A stretch of 64,000 bases of DNA from Chitinophagales bacterium (GTDB taxonomy: Bacteria; Bacteroidota; Bacteroidia; Chitinophagales; Chitinophagaceae). The position numbers and the translations under genes are program-made. The stretch is from positions 868,001 to 932,000 of the forward strand of contig JAFLBJ010000001.1 in assembly GCA_017303415.1 (NCBI GenBank), read 5' to 3'. This document shows positions 1-8,913 of this stretch, piece by piece (position 1 is the stretch's first letter; the number at the start of each line of letters is the position of its first letter). A model generated the notes under the pieces. It made no database searches, was not told the origin of the DNA, and saw only the letters and a program-made list of their open reading frames with translations.

Positions 1-1223
1 GTAAGGATAACAAATATGGCTTTTTCCCGGCTGCTTCTGCGGGCTGGATACTGAGCGAAGAAAATTTCTTGGCCAATTCCAAAGCCATCAGCTTCCTGAA
101 ACTGCGTGCCAGTTATGGATTGACCGGTAACGATGCAGGTTTTGGTGACTTCTCTCAACTGGGTCTCTGGGGAGCTGCAAAATATGGTGGTAACTCCGGA
201 CTGGTGCCTACGCAACTGGCCAACCCTGAACTGCGCTGGGAAAAATCGGCACAGACCGATATCGGTATTGACTTTGGTTTGTTCAACAACCGGTTAACCG
301 GTGAGATCGATTATTATGTACGTAATACCAAAGACCTGATCTATAACGTACCCGTTCCCAGCACATCTGGGTTTGCCACACAAACCGTGAACATCGGTTC
401 AATGGAAAACAAAGGTGTGGAGATCGTGTTGAATTCCACCAATGTGAACGGCCGTTTTTTCAAATGGAATACCAGTCTGAACCTTGCCCGTAACAAGAAC
501 AAGATTACCCAGCTGGATGGTTTACAAACCTCGATCCCCGGCAATGATGGTCGTTACCTCAACTCCCTGATCGTAGGAGAAGGAATCGGTGTTTTTTATG
601 GTCCTAAGTTCGCAGGCGCTGATCCGCTTAATGGAGATGCCCTGTATTATGAGCAGGATGGCAAGACGCTGACAAACGACTATGATGCAGCCGGCAATTT
701 CGTAGTAGGTGACCCCAATCCCGATTGGATCGCCGGTTTGTCGAATAGTTTTTCCTATAAAGGATTACAACTCGATGTATTGCTGCAAGGTGTATTTGGC
801 AATCAGATCCTGAACGGAGCCGGTGGTTTTATGTCGGCCAGTTTCGATTGGTTTGATAACCAGACACGTGATCAACTGCGCCGTTGGCAGAACCCCGGTG
901 ATATCACCGATGTTCCCCAGCTTCGCCTGGCAGGGGGTAATGGTATCGGTGCCTCCAGCCGTTATGTAGAAAGTGGTTCTTATGTACGCTTGAAAAATGT
1001 AACCCTGGCTTATTCCATCAATTCTTCCGTACTGAAGAAAGCCCGGATTCAATCGGCCAGAATATTTGTTACCGGAATCAATCTGCTGACGATCACGGAT
1101 TACACCGGTTGGGACCCAGAGGTGAATACGGATTACCGCGCCGGTAACCGGAACCAGGGTAGCGATTTCTATGCTGCCCCGCAGATCAAATCACTCACTT
1201 TTGGTATCAACCTTGGATTCTAA
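1..1223 (+). CDS. SusC/RagA-type TonB-linked outer-membrane protein, C-terminal part
   Basis: The open frame runs in from the left edge (first whole codon at base 3), so only about 407 C-terminal residues are visible and the plug and TonB-box regions lie outside. The visible part matches the C-terminal barrel of SusC-like transporters: alternating aromatic strands, the KLRASYGLTGN turn near the start, ENKGVEI, and a final strand ending in LTFGINLGF with terminal Phe, the outer-membrane assembly signal. SusC proteins import glycans, peptides or other large nutrients with a SusD lid. A susD gene follows 18 bases downstream. The substrate cannot be read from this fragment. Confidence 0.93.
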   Translation, partial: KDNKYGFFPAASAGWILSEENFLANSKAISFLKLRASYGLTGNDAGFGDFSQLGLWGAAKYGGNSGLVPTQLANPELRWEKSAQTDIGIDFGLFNNRLTGEIDYYVRNTKDLIYNVPVPSTSGFATQTVNIGSMENKGVEIVLNSTNVNGRFFKWNTSLNLARNKNKITQLDGLQTSIPGNDGRYLNSLIVGEGIGVFYGPKFAGADPLNGDALYYEQDGKTLTNDYDAAGNFVVGDPNPDWIAGLSNSFSYKGLQLDVLLQGVFGNQILNGAGGFMSASFDWFDNQTRDQLRRWQNPGDITDVPQLRLAGGNGIGASSRYVESGSYVRLKNVTLAYSINSSVLKKARIQSARIFVTGINLLTITDYTGWDPEVNTDYRAGNRNQGSDFYAAPQIKSLTFGINLGF

Positions 1224-1241
1224 CCCTAAAACCCTGCAAAA

Positions 1242-2585
1242 ATGAAGAAAGTAATATATAGTCTACTGATCGCTTCTCTGGTCGCTTCTTCCTGTGGTAA
1301 GAAGCTTGACCTGCTGCCACAGCAGAGTGTGGCGGAAGAAGTAGCCCTTAACTCTGATGCGAACGTAAAGAAGGTACTCAATGGGGCCTATGATGCCCTG
1401 AGTATCGGAGACCTTTACGGTGGTAATGTTTCCCTGTATGCCGAATTGCTTGCCGCGGATGATGAGATCCGTTGGGAAGGAACATTTAACGAACCTCGTG
1501 AGATCTGGCTCAAGCAGATGATCACGACCAATAGTTTTGTTCGTGATACCTGGATTGAAGGATATAAAACCATCAATGTGGCCAACAATATCCTCAGCGC
1601 GATTGCGGTGGTGGACCCAGGCGATCAGGACAGAGTGGAAGGTGAGGCCTTGTTTATCCGCGCCGCCGTTTATTTTGAATTGGTAAAATTCTACGCCAAA
1701 CCTTTTAGCGATGGAAACGCCTCTTCGAATCCCGGTCTGCCGCTGATCCTTACACCCACCCGTGGTATTGATGCCAGCTCCTATGTAGCCCGTAGCACGG
1801 TGGCCAACACCTATGCGCAGATCATCACCGATCTTACCGAGGCTGAGAACCTGTTGCCCGAAGAGAATGATGTGTATGCTACCAAGGCTGCTGCCGCCGC
1901 CCTGCTCTCCCGTGTGTATTTACAACAAGGCGATTATGCCGGAGCCCGCGATGCGGCCAACCGTGCAATTACTGCGGCTACCAATGCCGGTCTGTCCCTG
2001 GTTACCGATTATGCAGATGCCTTTAACAATACCGAAAATTCTTCGGAAGATATCTTCGCCATTCAGGTGTCTGACCAGGATGGTGATAACAGCATGCACC
2101 TGTATTGTTCCATTCCTGATTTTGGTGGACGCGATGGAGATGTATCCATTCAACAAAAGCACCTTGACTTATACACCCCTGGTGATGACCGTCTCAACCT
2201 GTTTTATGTTGGGGCCGGCGGTACCCGTACCGGTAAATGGAAACAACAATACCGTGTGATCCCCGTGATCCGGCTTTCAGAAATGTACCTTACCCGCGCA
2301 GAATGTAATTTCCGCCTTGGTACTACCGTTGGTGATACACCGATCAATGACCTGAACCAGACTCGTTCCCGTGCAGGCATTGCCTCTCCCACTATTACAC
2401 TGGATGCTATCCTGCTCGAGCGCAAACTCGAACTGGCGCATGAAGGGCAGGCTGTACATGATCTTCGCCGCCTGAAAAACAGTGCCGATGGTTTTGCTTA
2501 CAATGCCAATGAAATGGTATTCCCGATTCCCCAACGCGAGATCGATGCGACAAATGGGGTGGTAGTGCAGAATCCGGGGTATTGA
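1242..2585 (+). CDS. SusD/RagB family nutrient-binding lipoprotein
   Basis: The protein has 447 residues. It starts with a lipoprotein signal peptide whose lipobox is VASSC, with C18 the lipidated residue, followed by KKLDLLPQ. A TPR-like helical region follows (EALFIRAAVYFELVKFYA). The C-terminus holds the RagB signature: LARRLELA-type helix (LERKLELAHEGQ), LRRLK, then FPIPQREID and a closing VVQNPGY. SusD proteins sit on the cell surface as a lid over the partner SusC barrel. The gene lies 18 bases behind the susC fragment, so the two form one operon. At 447 residues it is on the short side for the family. The operon ends at a strong hairpin at 2681-2715. Confidence 0.95.
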   Translation: MKKVIYSLLIASLVASSCGKKLDLLPQQSVAEEVALNSDANVKKVLNGAYDALSIGDLYGGNVSLYAELLAADDEIRWEGTFNEPREIWLKQMITTNSFVRDTWIEGYKTINVANNILSAIAVVDPGDQDRVEGEALFIRAAVYFELVKFYAKPFSDGNASSNPGLPLILTPTRGIDASSYVARSTVANTYAQIITDLTEAENLLPEENDVYATKAAAAALLSRVYLQQGDYAGARDAANRAITAATNAGLSLVTDYADAFNNTENSSEDIFAIQVSDQDGDNSMHLYCSIPDFGGRDGDVSIQQKHLDLYTPGDDRLNLFYVGAGGTRTGKWKQQYRVIPVIRLSEMYLTRAECNFRLGTTVGDTPINDLNQTRSRAGIASPTITLDAILLERKLELAHEGQAVHDLRRLKNSADGFAYNANEMVFPIPQREIDATNGVVVQNPGY

Positions 2586-2800
2586 GGGGCGGGAGACGTG
2601 AGGCGTGAGAGACGTGAGACGTGAGAATCGTGAGACGTGAGAAGTGAATGGTGAATAGTGAGAAAAATAATGTATAAGCAAAAGGGTCAATAGTGAAAAC
2701 TATTGACCCTTTTTTATATCTTTCACTATTCACTATTCACTATTCACTATTCACCATTCACTATTCACGCCTCACGCCTCACGTCTCACGCCTCACAACT
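2586..2800. repeat. Heptamer tandem repeats forming a large inverted repeat (locus 1)
   Basis: Left arm: imperfect 7-bp units GTGAGGC, GTGAGAC and GTGAATA. Right arm: their complements, CACTATT repeated, then CACGCCT and CACGTCT. Between the arms is the terminator at 2681-2715. The arms are complementary unit by unit, so the whole stretch could fold into one long cruciform. Related arrays occur at 9.5, 11.4, 15.9-16.1 and 19.3 kb. The right arm reaches the last codons of the RNase G gene. Confidence 0.85.
2681..2715 (+). terminator. Intrinsic terminator of the susCD operon
   Basis: Perfect 14-bp stem AAAGGGTCAATAGT / ACTATTGACCCTTT around a GAAA tetraloop, followed by a run of T ending at 2715. 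It sits between convergent genes and may also stop transcription of the minus-strand RNase G gene, because the reverse side carries a short T run. Confidence 0.85.
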
Positions 2801-4343
2801 TTATCTCCTCCTCATTCCGATCATAAAAATGAAACTCGGTGAGGTGATAATTTGTATTGGCTTTGAGTGTAAATGATTTTTTGAAGCGTCGTTTCCATTT
2901 GGAACGGATGCTCCAGAGCCAGCCCTTGGTCAGATAGGCATACATGATGGGGCTGACCACGAGAGTAAGGTGGTTATGTTGATGGGTAAAGAGGTAATTG
3001 AGGTTCTTTTCCATTTCATCTTCGAGGATGATGGTGGAAGAGATCTTACCGGTACCGAGACAGCTGGGGCAGACTTCCTGCGTATTGATATTCACCTCGG
3101 GTTTCATCCGTTGGCGGGTGATCTGCATGAGCCCGAACTTGGAAATGGGAAGTACCGCATGTTTGGCCCGGTCGGTTTTCATAAAACCTTCCATGGCTTC
3201 CATCAACCGGCGTTTGTTTTCGGGGAGTTTCATGTCAATGAAATCCACCACAATGATACCTCCCAGGTCACGCAGTCTCAATTGGCGGGCAATCTCATCG
3301 GCGGCTTCGAGGTTGGTCTCGAGTGCGTTCTGCTCCTGGTTATTGCTTACGCTTTTGTAGCCACTGTTTACATCGATCACATGGAGGGCTTCCGTATGTT
3401 CGATGATCAGGTAGGCGCCACTGTTCATGTTCACGGTCTTGCCAAAAGCTGCTTTTACCTGTTTGGTGATCCCGAAATGATCAAAGATCTGTTGTCCGTT
3501 ATTGTAAAAGGAAACGATATCCTGTTTTTCCGGGGCGATACGCTGGATATAAGTACGGGTATCGTTGTACAGGTTCTTATCATTTACCACGATCCGGTTG
3601 AAGCTTTCGTTCAGCAGGTCGCGGAGAATGGAAGTGGTTTTGGTCTGTTCGCTTAAGATCTTACTGGGTGCGGTAGCACCTTTCAGGTTACGCTGAATGG
3701 TCTTCCAGGTTTCAACGAGGCTGGAGAGGTCTTCATGAAGTTCGGCCGTGTTCTTGCCTTCGGCGGCGGTACGAACGATCACGCCAAAGTTCTTTGGCTT
3801 GATGGCTTCTACGATCTTCTGGAGCCTTTTTCTTTCTTCGGAGGAATGGATCTTCCGGGAAACGGCCACGATATTATTGAAAGGGGTGATCACCACAAAG
3901 CGACCGGGCAGGGAGATCTCACAGCTCAGGCGAGGCCCTTTGGCGGCGATGGGTTCTTTGAGGATCTGTACCAGGATATGCGGCTTTCCTCCCAGTACTT
4001 CATTGATCTTTCCTGTTTTGACGATCTCGGTCTCATTCTCGAACTTTCCAAAGTCGAGAATGCCTTCCGATTTGTCGTTCATGCAGGCGGTGGTGAATTT
4101 GAGCAGTGAGCGGGCATAGGGGCTCAGATCGGTATAATGCAAAAATGCATCCTTCTCGAAGCCCACGTCCACAAATGCGGCGTTCAATCCCGGGATCAGT
4201 TTTTTAACCTTTCCCAGGTATAGATCCCCTACGGCAAAGCTTGCATCCGTCTTTTCATTATGAAGCTCGACCAGTTTTTTTTCTTCCAGCAGCGCGATCT
4301 CAACCCCCTGCGGCACTGCATTAATAATGAGTTCTTTGTTCAC
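2793..4343 (-). CDS. rng: Ribonuclease G / RNase E family endoribonuclease
   Basis: 516 residues, the length of RNase G rather than the longer RNase E. The N-terminus (MNKELIINAVPQGVEIALLE) leads into the S1-like RNA-binding region with GDLYLGKVKKLIPGLNAAFVDVG. The catalytic region has the two conserved aspartate motifs IDVNSG and VVDFIDM. The zinc-link CPSCLGTG follows, with its two cysteines. The enzyme cleaves single-stranded RNA with a preference for 5'-monophosphorylated ends and acts in rRNA maturation and mRNA decay. It lies upstream of the gene cluster for a small basic protein, a TPR protein and HU, all on the same strand, a gene order I recall from other Bacteroidota. Confidence 0.95.
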   Translation of the reverse strand: MNKELIINAVPQGVEIALLEEKKLVELHNEKTDASFAVGDLYLGKVKKLIPGLNAAFVDVGFEKDAFLHYTDLSPYARSLLKFTTACMNDKSEGILDFGKFENETEIVKTGKINEVLGGKPHILVQILKEPIAAKGPRLSCEISLPGRFVVITPFNNIVAVSRKIHSSEERKRLQKIVEAIKPKNFGVIVRTAAEGKNTAELHEDLSSLVETWKTIQRNLKGATAPSKILSEQTKTTSILRDLLNESFNRIVVNDKNLYNDTRTYIQRIAPEKQDIVSFYNNGQQIFDHFGITKQVKAAFGKTVNMNSGAYLIIEHTEALHVIDVNSGYKSVSNNQEQNALETNLEAADEIARQLRLRDLGGIIVVDFIDMKLPENKRRLMEAMEGFMKTDRAKHAVLPISKFGLMQITRQRMKPEVNINTQEVCPSCLGTGKISSTIILEDEMEKNLNYLFTHQHNHLTLVVSPIMYAYLTKGWLWSIRSKWKRRFKKSFTLKANTNYHLTEFHFYDRNEEEIKL

Positions 4344-4491
4344 AGCAGAACATTAATTAGTCATACCAAACTTGTTTTGGATCGAAAAAGCCGATCAACT
4401 GGCGATGAGTACGTAGTGATAGGATAGATTAGATCGGGGCAAATTGATGGGGTAGACGTACTATCGGCAATAAGAAGCTAAACTTCAAACA

Positions 4492-4587
4492 CTATTTATT
4501 CTTCTTCTTATGTCTGTTCTTTCTCAGTCTTTTCTTCCTTTTGTGCGTAGCAATCTTATGACGCTTTCTTTTTTTACCACAAGGCAT
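4492..4587 (-). CDS. Tiny AURKAIP1/COX24-domain basic protein
   Basis: A 31-codon frame reading MPCGKKRKRHKIATHKRK then KRLRKNRHKKKNK and a TAG stop. It is almost wholly Lys, Arg and His. Small proteins of this pattern are annotated in Bacteroidota as AURKAIP1/COX24 domain-containing. The family shares its motif with a mitochondrial small-subunit ribosomal protein (mS38), so a ribosome-bound role is a reasonable inference but is not shown here. It lies between the RNase G gene (148 bases downstream) and the TPR gene (42 bases upstream). The start is fixed by the conserved MP-GKKRKRHK beginning. No Shine-Dalgarno sequence is seen. Confidence 0.85.
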   Translation of the reverse strand: MPCGKKRKRHKIATHKRKKRLRKNRHKKKNK

Positions 4588-4629
4588 AATAAAATGTTTT
4601 TAATAATTAATTTATAAAATAAGGTCGGG

Positions 4630-5475
4630 TTAATTCTTTAATTGGTCGATCCTGTTCTTCAATTCCGGTTTCCAGTCTTCACGAAGAAGGGGCAGGGCCT
4701 TTTCATATTGTGTAATGGCTTCTGTCTTTTTACCTTCTTTCTCGTAGGCTTCTCCGATTCGGACCAGCATCAATACGGCTTCCATATTGGTGCGGTCAAT
4801 TGCGAGCACCTTATCAAAACGGTCGGCTGCTTTGTCGTATTGTCCCGATAGTGCGGAGCCATACCCCAGCATCATCTGGCCATACACGTTGGTACTGTCG
4901 CGGCCGATGACCTCACGGATCATCTGGATACCCTGCATGGGGTTATCGGCAATATCTCCAAAGAGATAGACCGTTCCCAGTCCGATACGCGATGAATCGT
5001 TTTCCGGATTGATTTTCAATGCTCTTTCAAATAACTCTTTGGCTTGTTGGGCCTCCCATCTTCTGAGCTGGACATTCGGTTCTTCCCGAAGGCTGTCCAA
5101 CAACAAATGGGCGGCAAAGGTGAGGTTTTTTTCGGAATTTTCCAACCGGGCGGCTTCGGCGCGGTACCAGGTGGAAACCACGAAGTTCCGGCCGGTATCC
5201 TGCCAGAAACGAGCGAGTTGGTGATAGATATGAAGTTTTTGCTCAGAAACATCTCCTCTGCCTACCGATTTCTCGAGGAAAAGGATCCGGTCCATCTGGT
5301 CGGGTGTAAGTGATTCCCGGGCATGTACTAACAGGCTGTCAATGGAGAGGGAAGATGCAAGCGCGGTTTGTCCCTCTGCTGGTTTTTTTGCGGGGGGTGT
5401 TTCATCCCGAAAAGCAAAGATCAATATGATTAAGGCAACGGCCGATCCTGCCGTGATCCACTGGTACTTGTTCAC
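4630..5475 (-). CDS. Membrane-anchored tetratricopeptide-repeat protein
   Basis: 281 residues. Residues 7-22 form one hydrophobic helix after a short charged start, either an uncleaved anchor or a signal sequence, so the rest should lie in the periplasm. From about residue 110 there are TPR-like helical pairs, including AKELFERALKINPENDSSRIGLGTVYLFG, split by turns at NPEN and DRTN, and a last repeat ending AITQYEKALPLLRE. TPRs are protein-binding scaffolds and no catalytic motif is present. The gene follows the HU gene by 34 bases but has its own -7 box in that gap (5494-5501). Homologues next to HU are common in this phylum, from general knowledge; their exact role is not known to me. Confidence 0.85.
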   Translation of the reverse strand: MNKYQWITAGSAVALIILIFAFRDETPPAKKPAEGQTALASSLSIDSLLVHARESLTPDQMDRILFLEKSVGRGDVSEQKLHIYHQLARFWQDTGRNFVVSTWYRAEAARLENSEKNLTFAAHLLLDSLREEPNVQLRRWEAQQAKELFERALKINPENDSSRIGLGTVYLFGDIADNPMQGIQMIREVIGRDSTNVYGQMMLGYGSALSGQYDKAADRFDKVLAIDRTNMEAVLMLVRIGEAYEKEGKKTEAITQYEKALPLLREDWKPELKNRIDQLKN

Positions 5476-5493
5476 GTTGTGCTATTTAGACGG

Positions 5494-5501
5494 CAAAGGT
5501 A
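5494..5501 (-). promoter_or_regulatory. -7 box TACCTTTG before the TPR gene
   Basis: On the minus strand the sequence reads TACCTTTG, matching the Bacteroidota -7 consensus TAnnTTTG. It ends 18 bases before the ATG of the TPR gene. No convincing -33 TTTG is at the usual spacing, so the call rests on the -7 box and position. Confidence 0.5.
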
Positions 5502-5509
5502 CCACCAAA

Positions 5510-5833
5510 TCAGGCCAATTCATCCCTGTCGGAATCAGCATTTTCGGGCAGATTGGTGATCTTTTTCACCTCGGCCACGAATTCCTTGGCAGGTTTGAAC
5601 GCCGGAATGTAATGTTCGGGGATGTGAACGGCAATGTTCTTCTTGATGTTACGTCCAATCTTTGCCGCTCTCTTCTTGGTGATAAAACTTCCGAATCCGC
5701 GGATGTAAATATTCTCTCCCTTTGACAACGAGTCCTTTATCTCTTTGAACATCGTTTCGAGAGTTACCAATACATCCACTTTGGGGATGCCGGTCTTTTC
5801 GGAAATCTGGTTTACCAAATCGGCTTTACGCAT
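5510..5833 (-). CDS. HU/IHF family DNA-binding protein
   Basis: 107 residues against about 90 for a standard HU. The N-terminal helices (MRKADLVNQISEKTGIPK) and the beta-arm signature GFGSFITKKRAAKIGRNIKK are those of the bacterial histone-like family, and the DNA-contacting segment HYIPAFKPAKEF follows. A 15-residue acidic tail (NLPENADSDRDELA) extends past the usual end. These proteins bind and bend DNA as dimers in the nucleoid. The gene is divergent from mutY with a 153-base gap and precedes the TPR gene on its own strand. Confidence 0.95.
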   Translation of the reverse strand: MRKADLVNQISEKTGIPKVDVLVTLETMFKEIKDSLSKGENIYIRGFGSFITKKRAAKIGRNIKKNIAVHIPEHYIPAFKPAKEFVAEVKKITNLPENADSDRDELA

Positions 5834-5986
5834 TGTTTAATGATTTAGCAGTTTATTTTTTTACAATATATGCCAAAATTGGGTGATTGTCAATAGGATA
5901 TGAACTTTTTTTTGAAAATACCCGTTTTGGTATGGTAAATTGCCCCAATTATTATTGCGAAACCGCCCTAAAAGGAGGCTTTCCCC

Positions 5987-7045
5987 ATGGAACCAAGTAA
6001 GCAATTCGCCCTCAGGCTTTTAAAATGGCACCGGGAAAAAAATACCCGGCAAATGCCCTGGAAAGGGGAGAAAGACCCGTACAAAATATGGTTAAGTGAA
6101 ATCATATTACAACAAACAAGGGTGGAACAGGGCTGGGATTATTACAATCGCTTCATCACCACCTATCCTACCATACAACAGCTTGCTGCTGCCACCGATG
6201 AACGCGTCTATAAACTCTGGGAAGGTCTGGGTTATTACAGTCGTTGCAGGAACCTCCTGGCCACGGCGCGTTTGATCAGTACCGAAAGAAAGGGGCAATT
6301 CCCTTCCCGGTATGAAGATATTCTTGTCCTAAAAGGTGTGGGGCCTTATACAGCTGCCGCTATAGCTTCCTTTGCCTTTAACCTTCCACATGCTGTGGTG
6401 GATGGCAATGTGTTTCGGGTGCTTGCCCGGGTATTTGGTATCACGCTTTCCTCTGATAGCACGGAAGGCAAAAAATATTTTACCCAACTGGCCAACCAAT
6501 TATTGGATCCACGCTCACCGGGTGAATATAACCAGGCCATCATGGATTTTGGTGCGGTGGTTTGCAAACCGGCCGCGCCGCTGTGCACCGGTTGTCCCTT
6601 TCAGCGAACCTGCAAAGCCTATCAACAAGGTAAGGTGGAGGAATGGCCCGTACGTACCAAAAAGACCACCGTTAAAGACCGCTGGTTTGACTATCTGGTG
6701 ATTGAGAACCGGGGCCGCTTCCTGTTGCGGAAACGGATCGGGAAGGACATTTGGGCCAACCTGTACGAGTTTCCTTTGCTCGAAGGCAACCGGCTCTCAC
6801 CAAAAGCCGTATTGAAAAAGGCTGAAGGGCTAGGACTGCTAACCTCTGGTCAATACCATGCGGTTAATATCTCCCCCTGGCATGAACAATTGCTCAGCCA
6901 CCAAAAGATACATGCCCGTTTTTTTGATGTTGAACTGGGGCCAAAAGCCAAAAAGCCCGAAGGCTATGTCTGGGTAAGTCGGAAAAAGATCACCGAACTG
7001 GCTTTTCCCCGGTTGATCGCTAAATACTGGACACACAGGCGTTAG
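5987..7045 (+). CDS. mutY: A/G-specific adenine glycosylase MutY
   Basis: 352 residues. The protein removes adenine mispaired with 8-oxoguanine or guanine. Visible features are the catalytic Glu (E38 in SEIILQQTRVEQ), the helix-hairpin-helix KGVGPYTAAAIASFAF, the catalytic Asp (D139 in VVDGNVFRVLARV), and a complete iron-sulfur loop C193-x6-C200-x2-C203-x5-C209. A C-terminal NUDIX-like domain (from about residue 225, WFDYLVIENRGRFLLRKR) is the one that recognises 8-oxoguanine. It heads a plus-strand group mutY-ssb-gldE-gldD whose order is well conserved in Bacteroidota. Confidence 0.97.
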   Translation: MEPSKQFALRLLKWHREKNTRQMPWKGEKDPYKIWLSEIILQQTRVEQGWDYYNRFITTYPTIQQLAAATDERVYKLWEGLGYYSRCRNLLATARLISTERKGQFPSRYEDILVLKGVGPYTAAAIASFAFNLPHAVVDGNVFRVLARVFGITLSSDSTEGKKYFTQLANQLLDPRSPGEYNQAIMDFGAVVCKPAAPLCTGCPFQRTCKAYQQGKVEEWPVRTKKTTVKDRWFDYLVIENRGRFLLRKRIGKDIWANLYEFPLLEGNRLSPKAVLKKAEGLGLLTSGQYHAVNISPWHEQLLSHQKIHARFFDVELGPKAKKPEGYVWVSRKKITELAFPRLIAKYWTHRR

Positions 7046-7145
7046 CATCAAAATGCAACGGATTTGATAAATACGGATAAAAAAAATTAATTTTAAGAGA
7101 CATTAGATCGTATTGACTCGAATTGATTTGAAAAAATGATAGCGT

Positions 7146-7559
7146 ATGAGAGGTGTTAACAGAGTAATGCTGATCGGGAACCTGGGTAAGGATCCGGATG
7201 TACAGACCCTGGAAGGAAATATTGCCGTTGCCAAATTCCCGTTGGCAACCACCGAAACGTTTAAGGACCGATCTGGAAAGCTGGTCTCTCAAACAGAATG
7301 GCATACTGTAGTGCTTTGGAGAGGATTGGCTGAATTAGCACAGAAATACCTGCACAAAGGCAGCCTGGTTTATATTGAAGGCCGTTTGCGTACCCGTAGT
7401 TGGGACGATAAGGACGGCAACCGAAAATTCGCCACCGAAGTGGTAGGCGATAACCTCATCATGCTTGATAAACGTGCCGATGCCGGAGGACATTCACCTG
7501 AAGGAGAAAGCTTTTCCGGTGATCAGGGTTCTACCTCCCCGGATGACCTCAGCTTTTAA
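7146..7559 (+). CDS. ssb: Single-stranded DNA-binding protein
   Basis: 137 residues. The N-terminal OB fold (MRGVNRVMLIGNLGKDPDV, then ATTETFKDRSGKLVSQTEWHTVVLW and GSLVYIEGRLRTRSW) is the standard SSB core. After residue 110 comes a short Gly/Ser-rich linker and the acidic partner-binding tip DDLSF, a variant of the usual DDDIPF. It binds single-stranded DNA as a tetramer and recruits replication and repair proteins. It sits 100 bases behind mutY and 34 bases ahead of gldE. Confidence 0.96.
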   Translation: MRGVNRVMLIGNLGKDPDVQTLEGNIAVAKFPLATTETFKDRSGKLVSQTEWHTVVLWRGLAELAQKYLHKGSLVYIEGRLRTRSWDDKDGNRKFATEVVGDNLIMLDKRADAGGHSPEGESFSGDQGSTSPDDLSF

Positions 7560-7577
7560 GGAGTGCTTTCAATAGTA

Positions 7578-7585
7578 TATTTTTG
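7578..7585 (+). promoter_or_regulatory. -7 box TATTTTTG directly before gldE
   Basis: TATTTTTG matches TAnnTTTG and ends 8 bases before the gldE ATG, so a transcript starting here would have a leader of only a few bases. It lies in the 34-base gap after ssb, so gldE-gldD may be transcribed apart from ssb. No clear -33 box is seen. Confidence 0.5.
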
Positions 7586-7593
7586 TATCATCT

Positions 7594-8913
7594 ATGGATC
7601 CATCATCGCAGGGTATCAACCTGTTATTTGTACTACTGCTGCTCCTCCTGGCGCTTTCCTTTGTGATCTCTGGCGCAGAAGTGGCTTTCTTTTCCCTCAC
7701 CCGGAAGGATATCAATATGCTGAAAACAAAGCAGCATTCGATGGCCAAAAAGATCATCCTGTTGCTCAGTGAATCCAAACAGGTTTACACTTCCCTCTTA
7801 TTAGCTGGCACCTTTACCAATATTACCATCATCATCCTGATGAGTTATATCATTCAGCAATATTTTCCGTATGGAAGTCTGGGACGGATCGACCTGATGT
7901 ATTTTGATGCAGGGATTTTATTGGAACTGCTTATCCGGGTAACGATCATCGGTGTGATACTCATTTTCTTTGCCACCATATTACCCAAAGTGTGGGCCAC
8001 CCAAAACAATCTCCGCTTTGCGTATGGGTCGGTACTAATTGTAGAAGGCATCCACCTGTTTCTCCGGCGGCTGAGTGTACGTATGGTCAAAGTGGCCGAT
8101 AATATTGGCCGCAATTTGGGGGCCAACCGGTCAGAGATCACCAGTTTACAACAACTGGATGAGGCGATCGATGTTTCGGCCAATGGGAATGCTACGGTGG
8201 AGGAAAAGAATATCCTGAAAGGGATCGTCAAATTTGGCAATATCACCGTCAAACAGATCATGCGTACCCGCCTCGAGGTAAGCGGGATCGAATACAATAC
8301 CGATTTCGCTACCCTGGTCCGACGAATTGAAGAACTTCATTATTCCCGTCTCCCGGTTTATAAGGGAAGCCTGGATGAAGTGGTCGGGGTAATCAATACA
8401 AAGGATATCCTTCCACATTTATCGGAAAACCCGGGATATGACTGGCATATTCTTGTTCGCCAACCCTTTTTTGTACCGGAAACAAAACTGATCCGCGACC
8501 TGCTGCGTGAGTTTCAAACCCGCAAAGTACATTTTGCTGTGGTGGTGGATGAGTTTGGCGGAACCAGCGGTATCGTTACGCTCGAAGATATCCTCGAGGA
8601 AGTGATCGGTGATATCCGTGATGAGTTTGATGAAGAAGAAGCCGGTTTTGTACGGTTGGAAGACGGCTCATACGAATTTGAAGGAAAGACCAAGATCACC
8701 GATGTATGCCGAGCCATGAAACTGCCGATTGATACCTTTGACCAGGTGAAGGGGGATAGCGAATCACTGGCCGGACTGGTACTGGAACTTGCTGGTGAAT
8801 TGCCAGCCATCAATGATGCAGTGCCTACGGGTGACTTCCTCTTCACGGTTCTCGACACCTCCCGCAACCGCATTGAAAAAGTCAGGATTTCCATACATCA
8901 ACGAACTGAATGA
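7594..8913 (+). CDS. gldE: Gliding-associated CBS/CorC-domain membrane protein GldE
   Basis: 439 residues of the CNNM/CorC (hemolysin C-like) family. The N-terminal membrane domain has helices at about 7-30, 68-88 and 105-133. Two CBS motifs follow (about 210-330: VKQIMRTRLEVSGI, YSRLPVYKGSLDEVVGVINTKDIL, and the second with FAVVVDEFGGTSGIVTLEDILEEVIGDI). The C-terminal CorC/HlyC transporter-associated domain covers about 350-435. In Flavobacterium GldE is a partner or suppressor of GldD, and the stop codon here overlaps the gldD start, which supports the assignment. Related proteins move divalent cations. Whether this organism glides cannot be judged from the window. Confidence 0.93.
   Translation: MDPSSQGINLLFVLLLLLLALSFVISGAEVAFFSLTRKDINMLKTKQHSMAKKIILLLSESKQVYTSLLLAGTFTNITIIILMSYIIQQYFPYGSLGRIDLMYFDAGILLELLIRVTIIGVILIFFATILPKVWATQNNLRFAYGSVLIVEGIHLFLRRLSVRMVKVADNIGRNLGANRSEITSLQQLDEAIDVSANGNATVEEKNILKGIVKFGNITVKQIMRTRLEVSGIEYNTDFATLVRRIEELHYSRLPVYKGSLDEVVGVINTKDILPHLSENPGYDWHILVRQPFFVPETKLIRDLLREFQTRKVHFAVVVDEFGGTSGIVTLEDILEEVIGDIRDEFDEEEAGFVRLEDGSYEFEGKTKITDVCRAMKLPIDTFDQVKGDSESLAGLVLELAGELPAINDAVPTGDFLFTVLDTSRNRIEKVRISIHQRTE

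Noticed and set aside
2586-2800. Heptamer arrays as a CRISPR
   Set aside because: The unit is 7 bp, units are contiguous and degenerate, there are no unique spacers of constant length and no cas genes.
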